A DNA stretch of 64,000 bases from contig NC_068980.1 in the NCBI RefSeq assembly GCF_016808095.1, positions 5,428,501 through 5,492,500 of the forward strand, in the 5' to 3' direction. Position numbers and translations under genes: made by a program. How positions within the stretch are numbered: position 1 is the first letter of the stretch; every line of letters starts with the position of its first letter. Below are positions 14,501-27,917 of this stretch, one piece after another. Origin of the DNA: Vigna angularis. Its lineage: Eukaryota; Streptophyta; Magnoliopsida; Fabales; Fabaceae. Under the pieces are notes generated by a model. It was not told the origin of the DNA. It saw only the letters and a program-made list of their open reading frames with translations, and did no database searches.

Positions 14501-17500
14501 TGTATATGCAGCCAATTGGAAATATTGCTGAAAGGTTTCATGCTTTGTGCGTGAAGGATAGTGGTGTTCTATACGAGGATCCCTACATTCAGGTATTTGC
14601 TTCATTTATTTTCTAGTGTTCTCTATTTATTGTTTTAATTTTGATCATGTATATTTGCAGCTTAAACTTGTGTTCTTAGATTAAAATATCTATGTGCCCA
14701 GATTGGTATTAAGGCAGAATGGAGAGCTCACCTTGGACATCTTGTTCTTTTCTTGGGAAACAAGAACACTTCTCCTCTTGTCTCTGTTCAAGCTTTAATA
14801 TTGCCTCCCACACATTTGAAGATGGAGCTCTCTCTAGTACCAGAAACCATACCTCCCCGGGCACAAGTGAGAATCCTTTTGTTACTGTTGGTTTCTTTCA
14901 AATATTGTTATTTTGTTAATTTACATTTTCCCTCTTTTGATTGTATAGGTGCAATGCCCACTTGAGGTCATTAATCTCCATCCAAGCAGGGATGTCGCTG
15001 TTCTTGATTTCTCCTACATGTTTGGTAACGATAGGGTACTCAAATTTTAACCTGTGGTTCATTTGTCTAGTTTAAAAAATTCTGATGGAGTTGAGTTTAT
15101 CATCTGCGTCCAAGGCTAGTCAGAAAAAAAATAACAGTTGACTACTTATGTTAGAACACACTGAACACTCTCACAAAACTGAAGGAAAGGAAACTGGTAC
15201 TAAATTTGAAATTGTATTTCTCACACGTATGCCGCAATATATCATTATTGTTTATAGTACTATTACAGCAGTTAGTTAACAGTCCACTAACTACCTAACA
15301 CAAGACTAACTGAATTATCTACAACATTCTCCCTTAGTTCAGATTATTATCAATAGGCTGCACTGCTATCATCTCTCTAATCAACTTGAATCTGTCAGCC
15401 TTAAGAGGCTTTTGTTAAAATATCAGCCACCTGTTAGTAGTACTGCAATATTTTAACTCCACCTTTCCTTTACTGACTTGATCCCTTAGGAATTGAAATC
15501 TTGTCTCAATATGCTTGATCCTTCCATGAGCCATAGGATGTCTGGCCAAGCCTATGGCTAATTTGTTGTCTACTAGCATCTTCTTATTCTCTTATATTCT
15601 AATCTTCATTTCAAGTTCTCAAGCCACAAGGCTTGATAAGCTCCCATTGAGGTTGCAATGTATTCCGCATGGCATGAAGACAATCCCACCACTGACTTCT
15701 TAGAGCACTACGAAATAGGTGTTCCACACATCATAAACACATACCCTGTCTGTAGCCAAATACTTCATCAAATATTACTACCATCCTTTGAAAACAACCC
15801 ATAATGAGAAATACTTGGATGAACCCTAGATCTGTTTATACAACAAGTTGCATTGAGTATCTTGTCACTTTCTTCCTTCTGTAACTGTATACCGCAATCA
15901 ACTAGTATTTGGACAGAATTACAGTCCCAAAAAAATAGGATAGCAAACCCAGATCTCTTTTTTCAAATCATAATTCTACTTTGAACTTGTCAATTTCTAC
16001 ACTGCATTGCTTTCACAAACTAGTAGGTCATCTACATAGAGGCAAATTAATATTAAACACTTGCACTAACTCTCACATAAACTCCATATTTTCTTGTACG
16101 CTTCCCGAGGAACTAAACACAGATTGATTGTCATTTTGTCATGGATAAATTGTCGTCCAAGGAACTTGGTACTGTGTCAACACTGATAACCTACTTGCAG
16201 ACATTCAAACTGGGACTTTAAGAGAGCGTAGAATTCAGTTTATATGTTCCAAGCATAGTGCATACAATATTTATGATCTAGTTTGAGGAGTTGTTAAATA
16301 GGTGATATTATTTTGTTGTACAGCGTTTTTAGAAGCTCTTTTTATGTGCACCTAGGTTTAGGTTTATGAACATTGGTTGCAGCCTTTCTCCTAGAGATAT
16401 ACTTGTAACTTAAGAGCCAAATTGTTAGGGTTTTTTTTTCTTAATTTATCTATTAGTTCCTCATTGTTAAATAGAGAAAAACGAACAACATTTGGCTCCT
16501 AAGTTACATGTGTCGCCACATTAGTCCTTTTGCATCACTTTATGTGGTCCTAATATTTTAATTATTAAATTAGTCCTCTAAACATTTATTTAATCACTTA
16601 GCTCTTCAAAACTGATGAAAAGGGATTTTGTCTCTCTTCTCTCTCCTCATCTTGAACAGAACAAGAAAAGTTTACAAAAATTCATCCCCTCCATATCTCT
16701 CCAACCAAATGCTATTTTAATTAATTTATATTTATATGTTGCTTCGTAGGTCAATGTCAAACTTCGCCTACCTGCTGTCCTAAATAAATTTCTCCAACCT
16801 ATATCTGTAACTGCTGAAGAGTTTTTCCCTCAATGGAGATCACTTCCTGGACCACCTTTGAAACTTCAAGAAGTGGTATGTATTCTGCATTACGTAAAGT
16901 TTGGATATCATTTACCAATTTGATTATTATTCTTAATTTTGTGGCAGATTTGTAATAGCTTTGCCGGCTTGTTATGTATGGTCATGCAAACTTAAATTCA
17001 TCTTTCCTGTTGGTTTTGCAGGTTAGAGGTGTTAGGCCACTTCCACTGCCTGAAATGGCAAACTTATTCAGCAGTTACCACATAACAGTTTCCCCTGGCC
17101 TTGTATGATATTGAAGTTTCTCGTTTTATTTCTTTATTTATCTTTATTGGTATTCTTAACAACTACTAATCTACATTGTTTCTGCTATCTATCTGCTTTA
17201 GGATCCCAATCCAAACAATCTCGTTGCGAGTACAACATTTTATTCAGAAAGTACTAGGGCAATGCTTTGTTTAGTAAGTACATATGTTGAACTACATATC
17301 TTGCATTGCAATTCGCAGTCCCTACAAATAGTGTAGTCGTTATTACAACTTGTTTGTTTTAGGTTCATTCCAGACATTCATGATTAAATTAAGTTAGTGA
17401 TTACATTAGTTGAACCTTGAGGTAGTTTTAAAGCTTTATTGTGAATGATGTGCACAGATAAGAATTGAGACAGACCCAGCTGACAGAACCCAGCTGCGAA

Positions 17501-17784
17501 TGACAGTTGCTTCAGGGGACCCAACACTAACATTTGAGTACGTGATTTGTTTTCTACTTTTTTACAAGATGCTTTCAATAGATTGATTCTGCATGCATCT
17601 TTTGCTGATGATTGGAATGTTGGGTTGCAGGCTGAAGGAGTTCATCAAAGACCAATTAGTGAGCATTCCCACTCCTATCGCAATTCGTCCGACACAGCTA
17701 GCTCCAGCATCTCCAGTGGCTCAACCCAGCAGTGCTCCCGCATCCTTGACGGATCCTGGGGCAATGCTGGCTGCTCTTTTATGA
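5511..17784 (+). CDS. ALPHA-ADR: AP-2 complex subunit alpha (alpha-adaptin)
   Basis: Large subunit of the AP-2 adaptor that links cargo and PIP2 membranes to clathrin during endocytosis. 27 exons: 5511-5642, 8258-8389, 8568-8693, 9009-9071, 9149-9246, 9334-9541, 9721-9792, 9871-9963, 10380-10481, 10674-10771, 11229-11310, 11476-11564, 12454-12559, 12640-12705, 13073-13179, 13268-13372, 13462-13582, 13680-13868, 13989-14219, 14512-14592, 14702-14866, 14949-15035, 16750-16875, 17022-17102, 17202-17273, 17458-17537, 17631-17784. They total 3066 nt, or 1021 aa, close to the roughly 1012-1016 aa of Arabidopsis. The N-terminus [20 protein letters not shown] begins the adaptin trunk (about 1-600). 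Lysines 51-53 ([11 protein letters not shown]) lie in the expected phosphoinositide-binding patch. A hinge with [10 protein letters not shown] follows (about 600-745), then the ear (about 745-1021), ending [10 protein letters not shown]. The frame is intact. Confidence 0.97.
15149..16260 (-). mobile_element. Truncated Ty1/copia retrotransposon in alpha-adaptin intron 22
   Basis: On the minus strand the intron encodes copia pol remnants: a reverse-transcriptase motif read as [12 protein letters not shown] (about 16020-16045), an RNase H stretch [20 protein letters not shown] (about 15640-15700), and the region [20 protein letters not shown] followed by [11 protein letters not shown] (about 15490-15580). 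Stops interrupt the frame. After pol come a polypurine tract (AAGGGAGAA on the minus strand) and a 178-bp LTR at 15149-15326 bounded by TGTTAGA and TACAACA. The 5' LTR, gag and integrase are missing, so no target-site duplication can be read and the right boundary is approximate. It lies antisense to the host gene. Confidence 0.85.
16401..16510. repeat. Hairpin-forming inverted repeat in alpha-adaptin intron 22
   Basis: Left arm 16401-16426 (ACTTGTAACTTAAGAGCCAA and on) is nearly the reverse complement of right arm 16484-16510, with a loop of about 57 bases. This looks like a MITE or the end of a decayed DNA element just right of the copia fragment. No target-site duplication was assigned. 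Confidence 0.55.
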
Positions 17785-19316
17785 CAACATAAAGGTGTTC
17801 GTTCATTAATCATTACAAATTTGTAAACCTCATCTACACATCCTAACCCTGTTTCCCTCAAGCTAGTGAGGTGGATATACGAAATCACGATGCAAGGGCT
17901 GGCGGAATTACGAGTGAGCTTGTTTACCGGCTGAGTGTTTGAGCAGGGATTTCTGGGTTGGTGGGCATTTTTGAGATTCTTTCTGCACAAAGTGATTGTC
18001 CTTTAAGCGAGATTATATATCGGTTGGGCAAGGGTTTTAGTTTTCTCATATTTTTCCCCTTTCCCAGTTTATCTGGATTTGTTTGCGGTGCACCTGATAT
18101 CGTGTAAGATATTGCCTTTGATAGAAACAATTGTAAGTTTGAAATTGTTATTTTGATATTACGTATACAATAATAGCTTGTGGAGTAAGGACTAGCTCAT
18201 TTTTGCTATCGATGCATTAGGATTTTATGTTTATATTAAAATACACGAGTAAATGTATTGAAGTTTCCTTTGTATGATTAATCGTAGCTTTATAGTTAAA
18301 AATTCAAAAGCTAAATGGAATTCGAATAGATGTTTATCATTTTTTAATCCCTAATAATGTAAATAGCGAAAACTTAAGTAGTAATCAAGAAATATCATAA
18401 ATGAAAATATAAGTTGAGATTAAAATGAAAATATAACTAAGATTTTGCCGATTTGTTTAAAATGTCAATACAAATTCGAAATAGTTAATGTCATTTAGAA
18501 AGGTTGGAATTTCATCAGGTCTTCGAAAAAGTAGTTAATATTGAATGTATATGAAATGTTCGATTTTCCTAACAAAATGATGACCGATCTTAAATTCCCT
18601 GGTAGTACGAAGACGAATGCAATTATAAACTCAATAAACACTAAATTTGCAAAGCCTATATTTCTTTGATTAGTATAGTAGCATAATCTTGGAAAAGGTT
18701 ATGAAATCCTAAAGCGCCTAGGGAAGCTGAATGAAAACGATTGTACAGTGCAGAGGGTGTATAAAGAATGACTATTGATGAGGCCAGGGAAAGGTAGCTC
18801 TCTAGGCATCTTACGGTTTGAGCTTAAAGATCAAGAGGAGAAGGCTTCACTTTTTGACCGACCTCCAAAAAAATGAGAATCCAATCTATACAAATAATCC
18901 TGTCAGATAAGCAACACAAAAACATGCTTATCTCCCATGAATCCAGTAATAGAAGTGAGTGGGAGGAAATGGAATTATTGAGTAATCTAAACCGATATGG
19001 CTCCCAGAACATTCAACCGAATGGTTCACGGGTTGTAAACATGTATCGGATGTCAAAATTACTCAAGGACCATCTCAGTCGCAGGTAACAAAATCCATAG
19101 TGACCTGTAGATGAATTAAACTCTAAAGTGGCACAAGAAGTCCCGCGGCAATTCATTCAACTCGTGTACACCCGAACAAATCAATGCACACAAACATACT
19201 GACCCAGCTCGTATGACTAATACTAAAATTGGCAGTCAAAATTTGTATGCTAGCGCCATTCCTGGCAATTACCGCCCAATAGAACTCTCACTGGAAAGGA
19301 TGACAAACAAAATCTG
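17785..19316. other. Convergent 3' regions of alpha-adaptin and the PTM-like gene
   Basis: About 350 bases after the alpha-adaptin stop are probably its 3' UTR. The segment before 19316 probably holds the 3' UTR of the minus-strand PTM-like gene. No further gene is supported; short frames at 18873-19088 and 19213-19398 match nothing recognisable. Confidence 0.55.
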
Positions 19317-21661
19317 CTATCGCCATTCCCGGCAATCACCACATCTCCAACTTGCAAGCCGAGATGGTGATTCCACCCAAGGTGAACACTGCCTATGAAT
19401 CCAAATCCTACAAATCTCACAATGGAGATCAGGGAGCGGTTCCTTTTGTGAACATTGCTGACAACTATAAACATTTCCTTGTAACAAATTTGTAGGCTCA
19501 CAGTTGGATGCTAAATTAACAGTTCCGCATCCTTCGGGAACACAAGAAGAATTTTTCAAACAACCCGAGAAGACCCGAGAAGCGTCAGCTTCCTCAGATT
19601 GAATATTCTCATCAGAGTGGAGCAGTTCAGTCAGTGAGAAGTAGGTATGAGGTTCAAAATCCACGAACTCATGATAATTTACAATTTCGGGGTCCTTCAG
19701 AAGACTGCAGTTAGCAGAGGCATCTTCGACAGAAGGGGATAAATCTTTTACTGATTTGGAAAGCATCTCATTGCTGGTTGAGAACTCAGCGTGAAGATTA
19801 CCTCTAAAAGAACCATTATTCTCCCTCTCACGTTTAGATATCTTAGGAAGTCCTGGCCCAGAGACAGTATTGCCCACACAATTTGCATCTAACTCGGGTT
19901 CTGCAAGAAGCTCAACACTTGAAAGGGAGAACAGCAGAGGATCATTGTCTTGTCTAGAGAAATCCACTGCAGGACAGATAGGAGTTGCAGGCTCACATGT
20001 GCTCCTGTCAATAGGTGTACCAGAATCAGAATCTCCCCCAAAGTAATCTTTCTTTGAAGCCCTTGAAGACCTCTTGTCCTCTTGAGTCCTGTAACTCAAA
20101 TCAGAGAAAGGACATACAGGCGACTTTATCCTGCGACACTTGCAACATTTGAAGCCCAGCACATCAAACAGTCTGGACTCTTCAAGTTCCACAGCTTCAG
20201 CATGGTACCAATCTGTAAAACTCAGAAATTAGATAAATAAAGGAAAGTAGGTAAAAATGTCAGCACTTATTACCTTGGTAAAAAACTTACGTTTACATGT
20301 TTCACAACAGATATACATTAGATCAGAATTATAAGGTTTTTGGCACAAGCGACAAACAGGTTCCAATTGAGGCAGGCCTGAACCTCCTTTTAAAAGAATG
20401 TTCTTGAGCCTGAAATCAAAGCCCGTATCTTCGTTGTTCTTCTTTTTCCATATAATACCCCAAGAACAATTTCTGCTACGGCCTTTTGTTTCCAAAGAGA
20501 AATCAGAAGCAAATCGTTTTGTGTCAGATCGACTATTCTTTGTCCTAGAAGACATCAATTCTTGACCATCACATTTAGGCCCTGATCCCTTCAGAACTGC
20601 TGAAGTGCTTTGTTCTTGTCCTTCTAAGAGTAAGGGACTGGTTGGAGACTCATTACAAGACTCTTTTTGAGTAAGTAATTTGGCATGATGACATTGTTTG
20701 CATGTGGCCAAGAACTCAACTTCTTCACATGTAGAGACAGTTGAACTCACTGAACAACCCGTGTGACAATAACCTGTGCCCGTATGAAATAAAAGATTAA
20801 ACTAAATAAGCAGAGACAAAATAAACGGGCAATATGGTATTCATGTGTTTATTCAATGGAAAACACTAATTCGTTTCATAAGAAACAGAAAAAATTTCAC
20901 TTCAAAAATAAAATAAAAACTTCATCACAGCATACTAAAATAAATGAAACGATGATGGATGACACAAGGAGCTTACCTTGACAGGCACTGCACTTGAGAG
21001 CATTCCTGAAATAAAACCGAGACAAATTGTGGTGTTAGAAAAATTAATGTAAAAGAAAAGGAATAGCGTAAACAAACACCTGAATAAAACAGTAACAACT
21101 AAACGTAATTACCCAATTAAAACACCCAGCTGACAAACAGAGCATGATAGCATGTTCAATTTGTCTCTCTTGCAGGTAAGGTAAAAAAAAATGTCCTTGT
21201 AAGTAGCTTTCAACTGCCTTTTGTGCAACTGAGATGTAATGTACATGTACTCTTTATCAGATAGCATTTTTCCATTACGCATTTCATACTCTTTTACCAA
21301 ATATAAAGGAATCCGTTTTTCAGAAAACCAGAACTTTTCCTTTCCTTCAGGACCTCGCTCTACTTCAACATGTTTCATTACCCGAGAAGGAAGATGTTTT
21401 TGGCTTCCAAAGGCTACTCTATACAAAATTTTGCCCTCCACAATTCTTTTTTCATGAATATTTGCATTCCTAAAAGCAGATGCTTCAGTATCTTGACCTT
21501 TCACATCTAGGAGGTTGTGCTCGGGACGAATCAGATCATTCCATCTGATATGAAAATCTAGATATCGAACCTGGTGCAAATGATCAAAAAATATCATTTA
21601 AGTTATTGACAAATCCAACATGCTGATGCAAAAAAAAGAATTGTTAACGAAAAAAAATAAC

Positions 21662-21734
<73 letters not shown>

Positions 21735-22022
21735 AATCAGAGGAGACCTGAAGGGCCAACTGGGTTGCATTCCTACTAATTTGAACTGCTGCTCTCCAAA
21801 CAACCTGTCTGCTTCTTTTAGGAATCTCAGAGCCATCAGCATATAATATGCCAGAAATTTTCCTCGAACCACCTGATACCAAAAACAGTCAGTATCAGTG
21901 CTTTTATTCCCATACAAATTAAAATTATTTCAAATGCAATTGGCAACTCAATTATAGCAAATTCAAGTTTGACAGCCACTATTTCTAAACTCCCGAATTA
22001 TGAGTTGACAATATTAATTATG

Positions 22023-22070
<48 letters not shown>

Positions 22071-25000
22071 CATTTAGAAATGAACAATATTGTATAATTT
22101 TTAATTTAACACAATAATATAATTTTAACAAGAAAATGACCAATTAGGGTCACTTGAGACGATTTCCATTTCAGTTCATAGTGAATCAATAACTGAATGA
22201 AGATGCAACAATCCAATTTAGCTAATAATTTACTTCCTGTTGAGAATGGTATAATATATACTAGAATACCTTGTCGGGCTGCTTTTCTGGCCATGGTTTT
22301 TGGCAAAACAGCTTTCTGGAATACAGATTTGGAAAATTTCCCGCCATGCCACCAAACAAAATTTTGAGGACAAGCACCGGCTGTAACTTTGTTGATAGAT
22401 AACTGTTTCTTACGCCTCCCACATGTTGCACCTTTCTGTGTAGTTCCAAGAGTAACTGCAGCACTTTGGATTGTAGAAAATTCAGCTAACCAATCATCCA
22501 TCAACTTCACCCAGTCCCCACAAAAAGCAATTGTTCGAATGTTCTCCTCGAGCTGAAAAGAACAATTTCATTAACCAACCAAAAACAAATGATTTATAAA
22601 TCTGCACATTTAACAAGTGAAAGAAATGCAGGCAATATATCTAGAGTCCAGACATTAAAAATTAAAGAATCTCCTTGATTAAAAATTAATAACAATCACT
22701 CACTTTGAGTAGAAGAGGTTTTATATCACTAAATGATGTGGCCCGTTCCACTTGTTTACGCCAATGCCTTCTATAACATTCACTTATAAAGGGCCCAACT
22801 ATTAAACCGCGTAAACTTTCCTCCATGTATATAACATAAGTTGCAATGCTAGGGATGATTCCTTCTCCAATCCTTACTGGAGCAAGACCAGAAAGGATTT
22901 TCATTGCATTTTTGGTGGCACTTAGAGCAGCATGATTTAACATGCATCCTTTCTTGCTCGAAATAAGGGCTTTACAAGAAAGGCACCAACCACACCTCTC
23001 TCTTGGAACCTCTATAAGCTTCTTTTCAGAACTTGGCCAAAAGAAGCGTGAAGCTGTTTGGGAGAATGCTTTTGCAAGCAAATAAGTGTTTCCAGATGTT
23101 GCTTTGCCCAAGTTATCAGACACATGACCCTCTGATCTGGAATCCTCAGAAGAAAGAACGGCCAGGTTAGCAGCAGCAGATGCCGCAAAATCACCATGCA
23201 TATAGCAATTAATATATGACTGTGGTTTATAGGAGAAACCAGTGTACATAAAATCCTTAGTCAAACTGCCTTTGCACTTTCCAAAACCAGATTGGTCACC
23301 TTTAGATTGCAAAGACAAATTCATAGGCAGCCTTGAGTCATTTGTGTGCCCATAATTATTAAATTGGTTGTTTACAAAGGTGCACTTAGCAGGGCTGACT
23401 GCAGTTGACTTATTAACAGAATTTTCAAACTTGGGATTGAACTGATGGTTAACAATTGAAAATGTCGAATTCATTGCAGTTTCCTCACAAAGCTTCAAAT
23501 TCACAGTAGTTCTCGTATTGTACCTGCTTCCAGGAGCAGGACCACAACTTGTAACCAAAGAAGCATCAAGAGATGGTTCCAAATTATCACTACAAATTCC
23601 ATTTGAAAATGTTAAACTGTATTCTGCCTTCACTGAACTTACAGCTTGATTCTTTTCTTCAATCATGGGAGAAAGTAACACGTCTGTATTTGAATTTGTT
23701 AAGTTTACTTTCGGTACACTTGTGACACAAATGGATAAGAAGTTTTCTGGAATTTTCCAATACTCTAACATTGCCATGCAAATGCCATTGTATATAGGTC
23801 TAAGTTGCTCAGATGCAGTAAGGACTTGGAGAACTTCAGGAATGTCATTCTGATTGTAGTACTTAAGACAAAATTCATCACGGTTGACATCGAGTCTGCA
23901 AAAATATAATATCAAAATCTAACCTCAAATTTGCAAGTACATCTAAAGCTAGAACTGGGAATGACAGCAAAAAGTAAAACAGATAAATAAAAAACCAGAA
24001 CACAAATTCAAAATAGGACAAGGACTCATCCAGCATAATAAATGGAATGAAAGAAACACAAAAAAGATGTAACATACACCAGTAAGTGGTCGCATGTGCC
24101 CATGAAAACTTGCCCATACAAATCCTTTCCAAATACTTCAGCCCCTTTCAGTGATGTTCCCCGTGCAATAGAAGGCCCAATCATATTTATTTTGCACTCT
24201 GGACAATACCATTCCCCATCCGGTATATGCATTTTCATCACACCAATACACCTTGAATGATAAACTGCAGGACAACCATCACAACAAAGTAAGGTTCCAT
24301 CCATGCCACACAAGCGGCATTCATCTCCATTGCCATCGACATCCTCGGCATTCAATTCTGAAACATACTTCTTAGTTTCACTATCCTTGCAGGCAGTAGT
24401 TTTGGAATATCTTGGATGAACTCTTCTGGGCCCAATTTCAGTAGGAAGGCTATCTTCATTATCATAATCAATCCCAACCTCTGATTCTTCACGCATGTTC
24501 ATTTCAGCTTTAAACTCCTCAGATGCCAGAACATCATCACAGAGAATTTGCAAAATCATCAGTTTCCTACTTGCAGACAATAAATAGTACTCGCCATGAA
24601 AAATTTCATTATAAAATCCTTTCCACTCAGGTCCCTTTGTGTAACCATAAATTGCTAAATACTGAAACGTAAAAACAGGCCAAGTCAAAGCATCAAGGAG
24701 ACTCCAATCAATGCACCTGAAAAATAAAATACATGTCCCAATTAATATTTTTTAAAATAAGAAATCTCACAAATAGAACACTAGGGCATATACAATGGTG
24801 TGTGTATTGAGAAATTAAAAGAATGACAGACTTATTGTCCTGCATAAAATTAATCGATGGTTCAAACAAAGACATTTTCGTTTATTTGAAATTCTAGTAC
24901 AACACTTTGGCCTAACAGTCAAAAAATATAAGATTCCTACAAATGTTTTTGGGATCTACACAAGAAGAAAACAAGTTAACCAGTAGAATAAAGGTAGCTG

Positions 25001-26114
25001 TGTCCTCCGCCGAGCCATCAAAGAACAAAAATGGGAACATAAATGGAACGGTTGTTTTCAATCAGTCAAACCGAATGGGACATGACACCAATTTCACTAA
25101 AAAAAATATCATCACACTAAAAGTAGGTCTCCAGGCCTCCTTGGATGAAAATTGATGACATAAACAGAACACTTCGTGTTTTACCGCCAATAAAATAAAC
25201 TGGCACGTGACATACTAGTCATAAAACATAAAACAATTTATACAGTATCAATAACCTCTAACTCTAATCAGAAAACAGTACCAAAAGCAACTGCATCCAT
25301 GTTTGGCCTTAAAACTAAATCTACTGCTAAAATCGAACTAAAAAAAAAGTAATAGAATTAAGTACCTAAGGCATTTTGTTGCACGCCGCGAACCATCTGG
25401 TGAAATGTTTTCAAGGTGACGTCTCAAAACACGCATCAGCGAAATGTGAATTGCATCAAGCAACGTGTTAGAAACTTTACAGTTCAAAGCACCGACAAAC
25501 TCGTCTAAAGTAAAAGGACTGAGAAACAGACGAATGCTAAACGACCGCAGGAATCCGTACACTGAAAGGAGATTCAGAACGCAAGATTCCGGAACGCCAA
25601 TTGTTCCAGAAGAAGGCGGCAGCGTGGGTGCAGACGGTATCGGCGTTTCGGAATCGGAACTCAAATCCCTAGCCTCGCTGCACGACTCGTCGTCCGTTTC
25701 ATCTCGTTCTTCTTCGCTCTCAACCAATAAATCGCCGTGCAATTCGCTCGAACCTCTCTCCCGTACCTCCGCAATCTTCGGCAACACCGACTCCTCCAAT
25801 TCGCCTTTCCTCCGAATTAAATCATCGTCGAAATAGCTATCAAGGAGAAGTATCCTACGAATCGCGATGCTATCTAAGTCCTCGAATCCGCCACTCTCGT
25901 ACACGACTCTGTACAACCCGCTCTCGTAGCGGACGACTTTGCCGAGAAGAACCGTGTTCCCGCGGAACTCTTTCAGCACGTATCGACCAACCAGTGCAAC
26001 CGGAGGCGCCTTCTTCGCCTCAGGAAACGTTTTCGGATCGCCGGCGACAGTTCCGTCCTCTTCTCTTCTCCGTTTACGCGGGCGACCTCTAGATCTCACA
26101 ACGGGAGGCTCCAT
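19317..26114 (-). CDS. PTM-like AT-hook / DDT / PHD-finger chromatin protein
   Basis: Nine minus-strand exons, in order of translation: 26114-25366, 24716-24078, 23895-22704, 22552-22270, 21872-21748, 21570-21113, 21005-20977, 20773-20291, 20212-19317. They total 4854 nt, about 1617 aa, and phases agree throughout. Seen: AT-hook RGRPRKRRR near residues 9-17; a Tudor-like segment (GRYVLKEFRG...GLYRVVYESG, about 41-90); a DDT domain (FTLDEFVGALNC..., about 190-260); PHD finger 1 from CRLCGMDGTLLCCDGC (about 383-424); PHD finger 2 across the exon 8/9 junction (CRLCQ...CKRHWYH); and a C-terminal finger ending WRCGDCREWR. Arabidopsis PTM is a plastid-to-nucleus signalling factor of this architecture. 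Position next to RAD5A and alpha-adaptin points instead to the orthologue of At5g22760, so no symbol is given. The exon 5 donor (GTCTCC) is weak. Confidence 0.93.
21665..21734. repeat. Compound (TA)n(TG)n(TA)n microsatellite
   Basis: TA, TG and again TA dinucleotides. It lies in the intron just past the exon 5 donor of the PTM-like gene. Confidence 0.95.
22027..22064. repeat. (TA)n microsatellite
   Basis: About 18 TA units in the intron between exons 4 and 5 of the PTM-like gene. Confidence 0.95.
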
Positions 26115-27078
26115 CGTGGAATCAGAAGGAGAATGAAGCGTCTCTGCTGTTTTTTGCAGAGTTTTCTGTGTTTGACGAAAGGTTTAGGGTTTGTTGGGAT
26201 GGAACGAAACGACGTGGAAGGTGGTAGAGAAAGTGAGTGATGAGAATTGCGGTAAAGATGTTAGGGTTGTGAGAAGAAAAAGAGGAGAGCAGAGAGGGAA
26301 ATTTTGCTAGTGATGGTGTTACACCCTCCAGGAAAGAGGTTTGTTGTGGTTATCCCACGTCGGGTCCGTGTGCCGATTTCACTCGGACGAGTCAAACGCA
26401 CGTTCTGTAATTCATTTATTTATTTAACCATTTTAACTTTTAGTATTAGTATTCCGTCAAATCACATTCTCTTCGTATTCTTGCTGGTAAAATCTACTGC
26501 TAAGTTTGTTGAATTTCGTTTAAAAATAAATTATTATTATTTTCAATTTTTGTTTGTTATTTCAACTTTATATAATAACAACTTATAACAAAAATATTTG
26601 AAAATATATAAATTATATTATAATTAAATCTATAATAAAAAATATTAAAAATCTGTAGATTGTTTAAACTTTTTATAAATAATTTATATATCTTCCGAAC
26701 TTTAATTTAAAAAATTAAACTCATGTATAAAAAGATATAGCAATTTATTTTAGAAAATGAGATAACATAGCAAGAATAATATTTTAAATATTTAATCATT
26801 TGAGCTATTTTCAATTTTTTTTACATAGCCCATTTTTTTATTTGTTTTTGTTTTAAATTTTAAAAATTAATATAATCTAATCTTCTTTTTTGTCTAAATT
26901 GGGGGAGATGATTTGAATGGATTTGAGTGGATTTGAGGGTAATTTTTTAGTTGTTTTTTTGAGTGGATTTGTGGGTAATTGAGAGTGAATTTGGAAGTAA
27001 AGTTTATGAGAATTAGTGTAGGATTTGATTGATGTGATAAATTTTAAAAATTAGTTTAATTGGTAGAAAAGGAAGATG

Positions 27079-27461
27079 ACCAAATTGCCCCTAGTTATAA
27101 AAGTATTATAAAATGTTATTTTGTAATGTTATATTTAATTGTAAAAATGTTTATGAAGAAGAAAAAATTATTTGGTTGTTCATGTCTAGGGAAAGGTTTG
27201 ACAAGTTACCACAACTGAGTCCTCCAATACAAGTTTCTGTACAAATCTTGGATTTTGTTCGTGTAATCGTTTACCAAGCATCTGTAAACGATTATAGGTG
27301 TATTTTTTGATGCAGAAGTTTCAAAAGACTTCAGGATTTTGTTCGTGTAATTGTTTACCAATGAGTTGTAATCGATTACCAAAATACCCCTAATTATTAA
27401 AATAATATAAAATTATATTTGTTAATGTTATATTTAATTGTAAATTTTTTTATAGAGAATA
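27079..27461. repeat. Pair of diverged direct repeats
   Basis: Segments 27079-27160 and 27379-27461 share the order ACCAAA...CCCCTA...TATTATAAAAT or similar, then TAATGTTATATTTAATTGTAA. Between them lies a segment with GGATTTTGTTCGTGTAAT twice and ATCGTTTACC/ATCGATTACC words. It may be a decayed transposon; none was identified. Confidence 0.5.
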
Positions 27462-27917
27462 AAAAATTAAAAATAATTATTAAAATTAATTTTTAAAAAG
27501 TAAAAAAATTATAATTTTTGTTACCTTTCGCAATGAGTAAATCCGAGATTTGTATGTGTTTACATGAATATTATTTAACTTAACATTATGTTACTCTCTC
27601 AGCAACCAAATATCAAATAAGAAAACTATATCCTCTTGTATAGTTATATATTTGAAAGATTTTGTTTTAACAATATCTAAAAAACATCATGTCAAAATCA
27701 CTTTTTAAATAAATAATCTAAAATATAATTAAATCACCGAAACCCACAATGTTCTTCATTGAAATCATAATTAGGGATTTTTCACTGCATCTGTATCCAG
27801 TATACTAACACGGGCAAAGATTTTCTCCCAAAAGAAAACTCTAGTAGTATTAGAATCATGAAACGTACTAAAAATAAGTGGTCATTGAAGTCTTCTTCAA
27901 GAGTTGGGTCCCCATTT

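Noticed and set aside
19317..26114. Naming the gene PTM
   Set aside because: Domain order fits PTM, but the neighbourhood matches the PHD-finger gene At5g22760; paralogy cannot be settled from this sequence alone.
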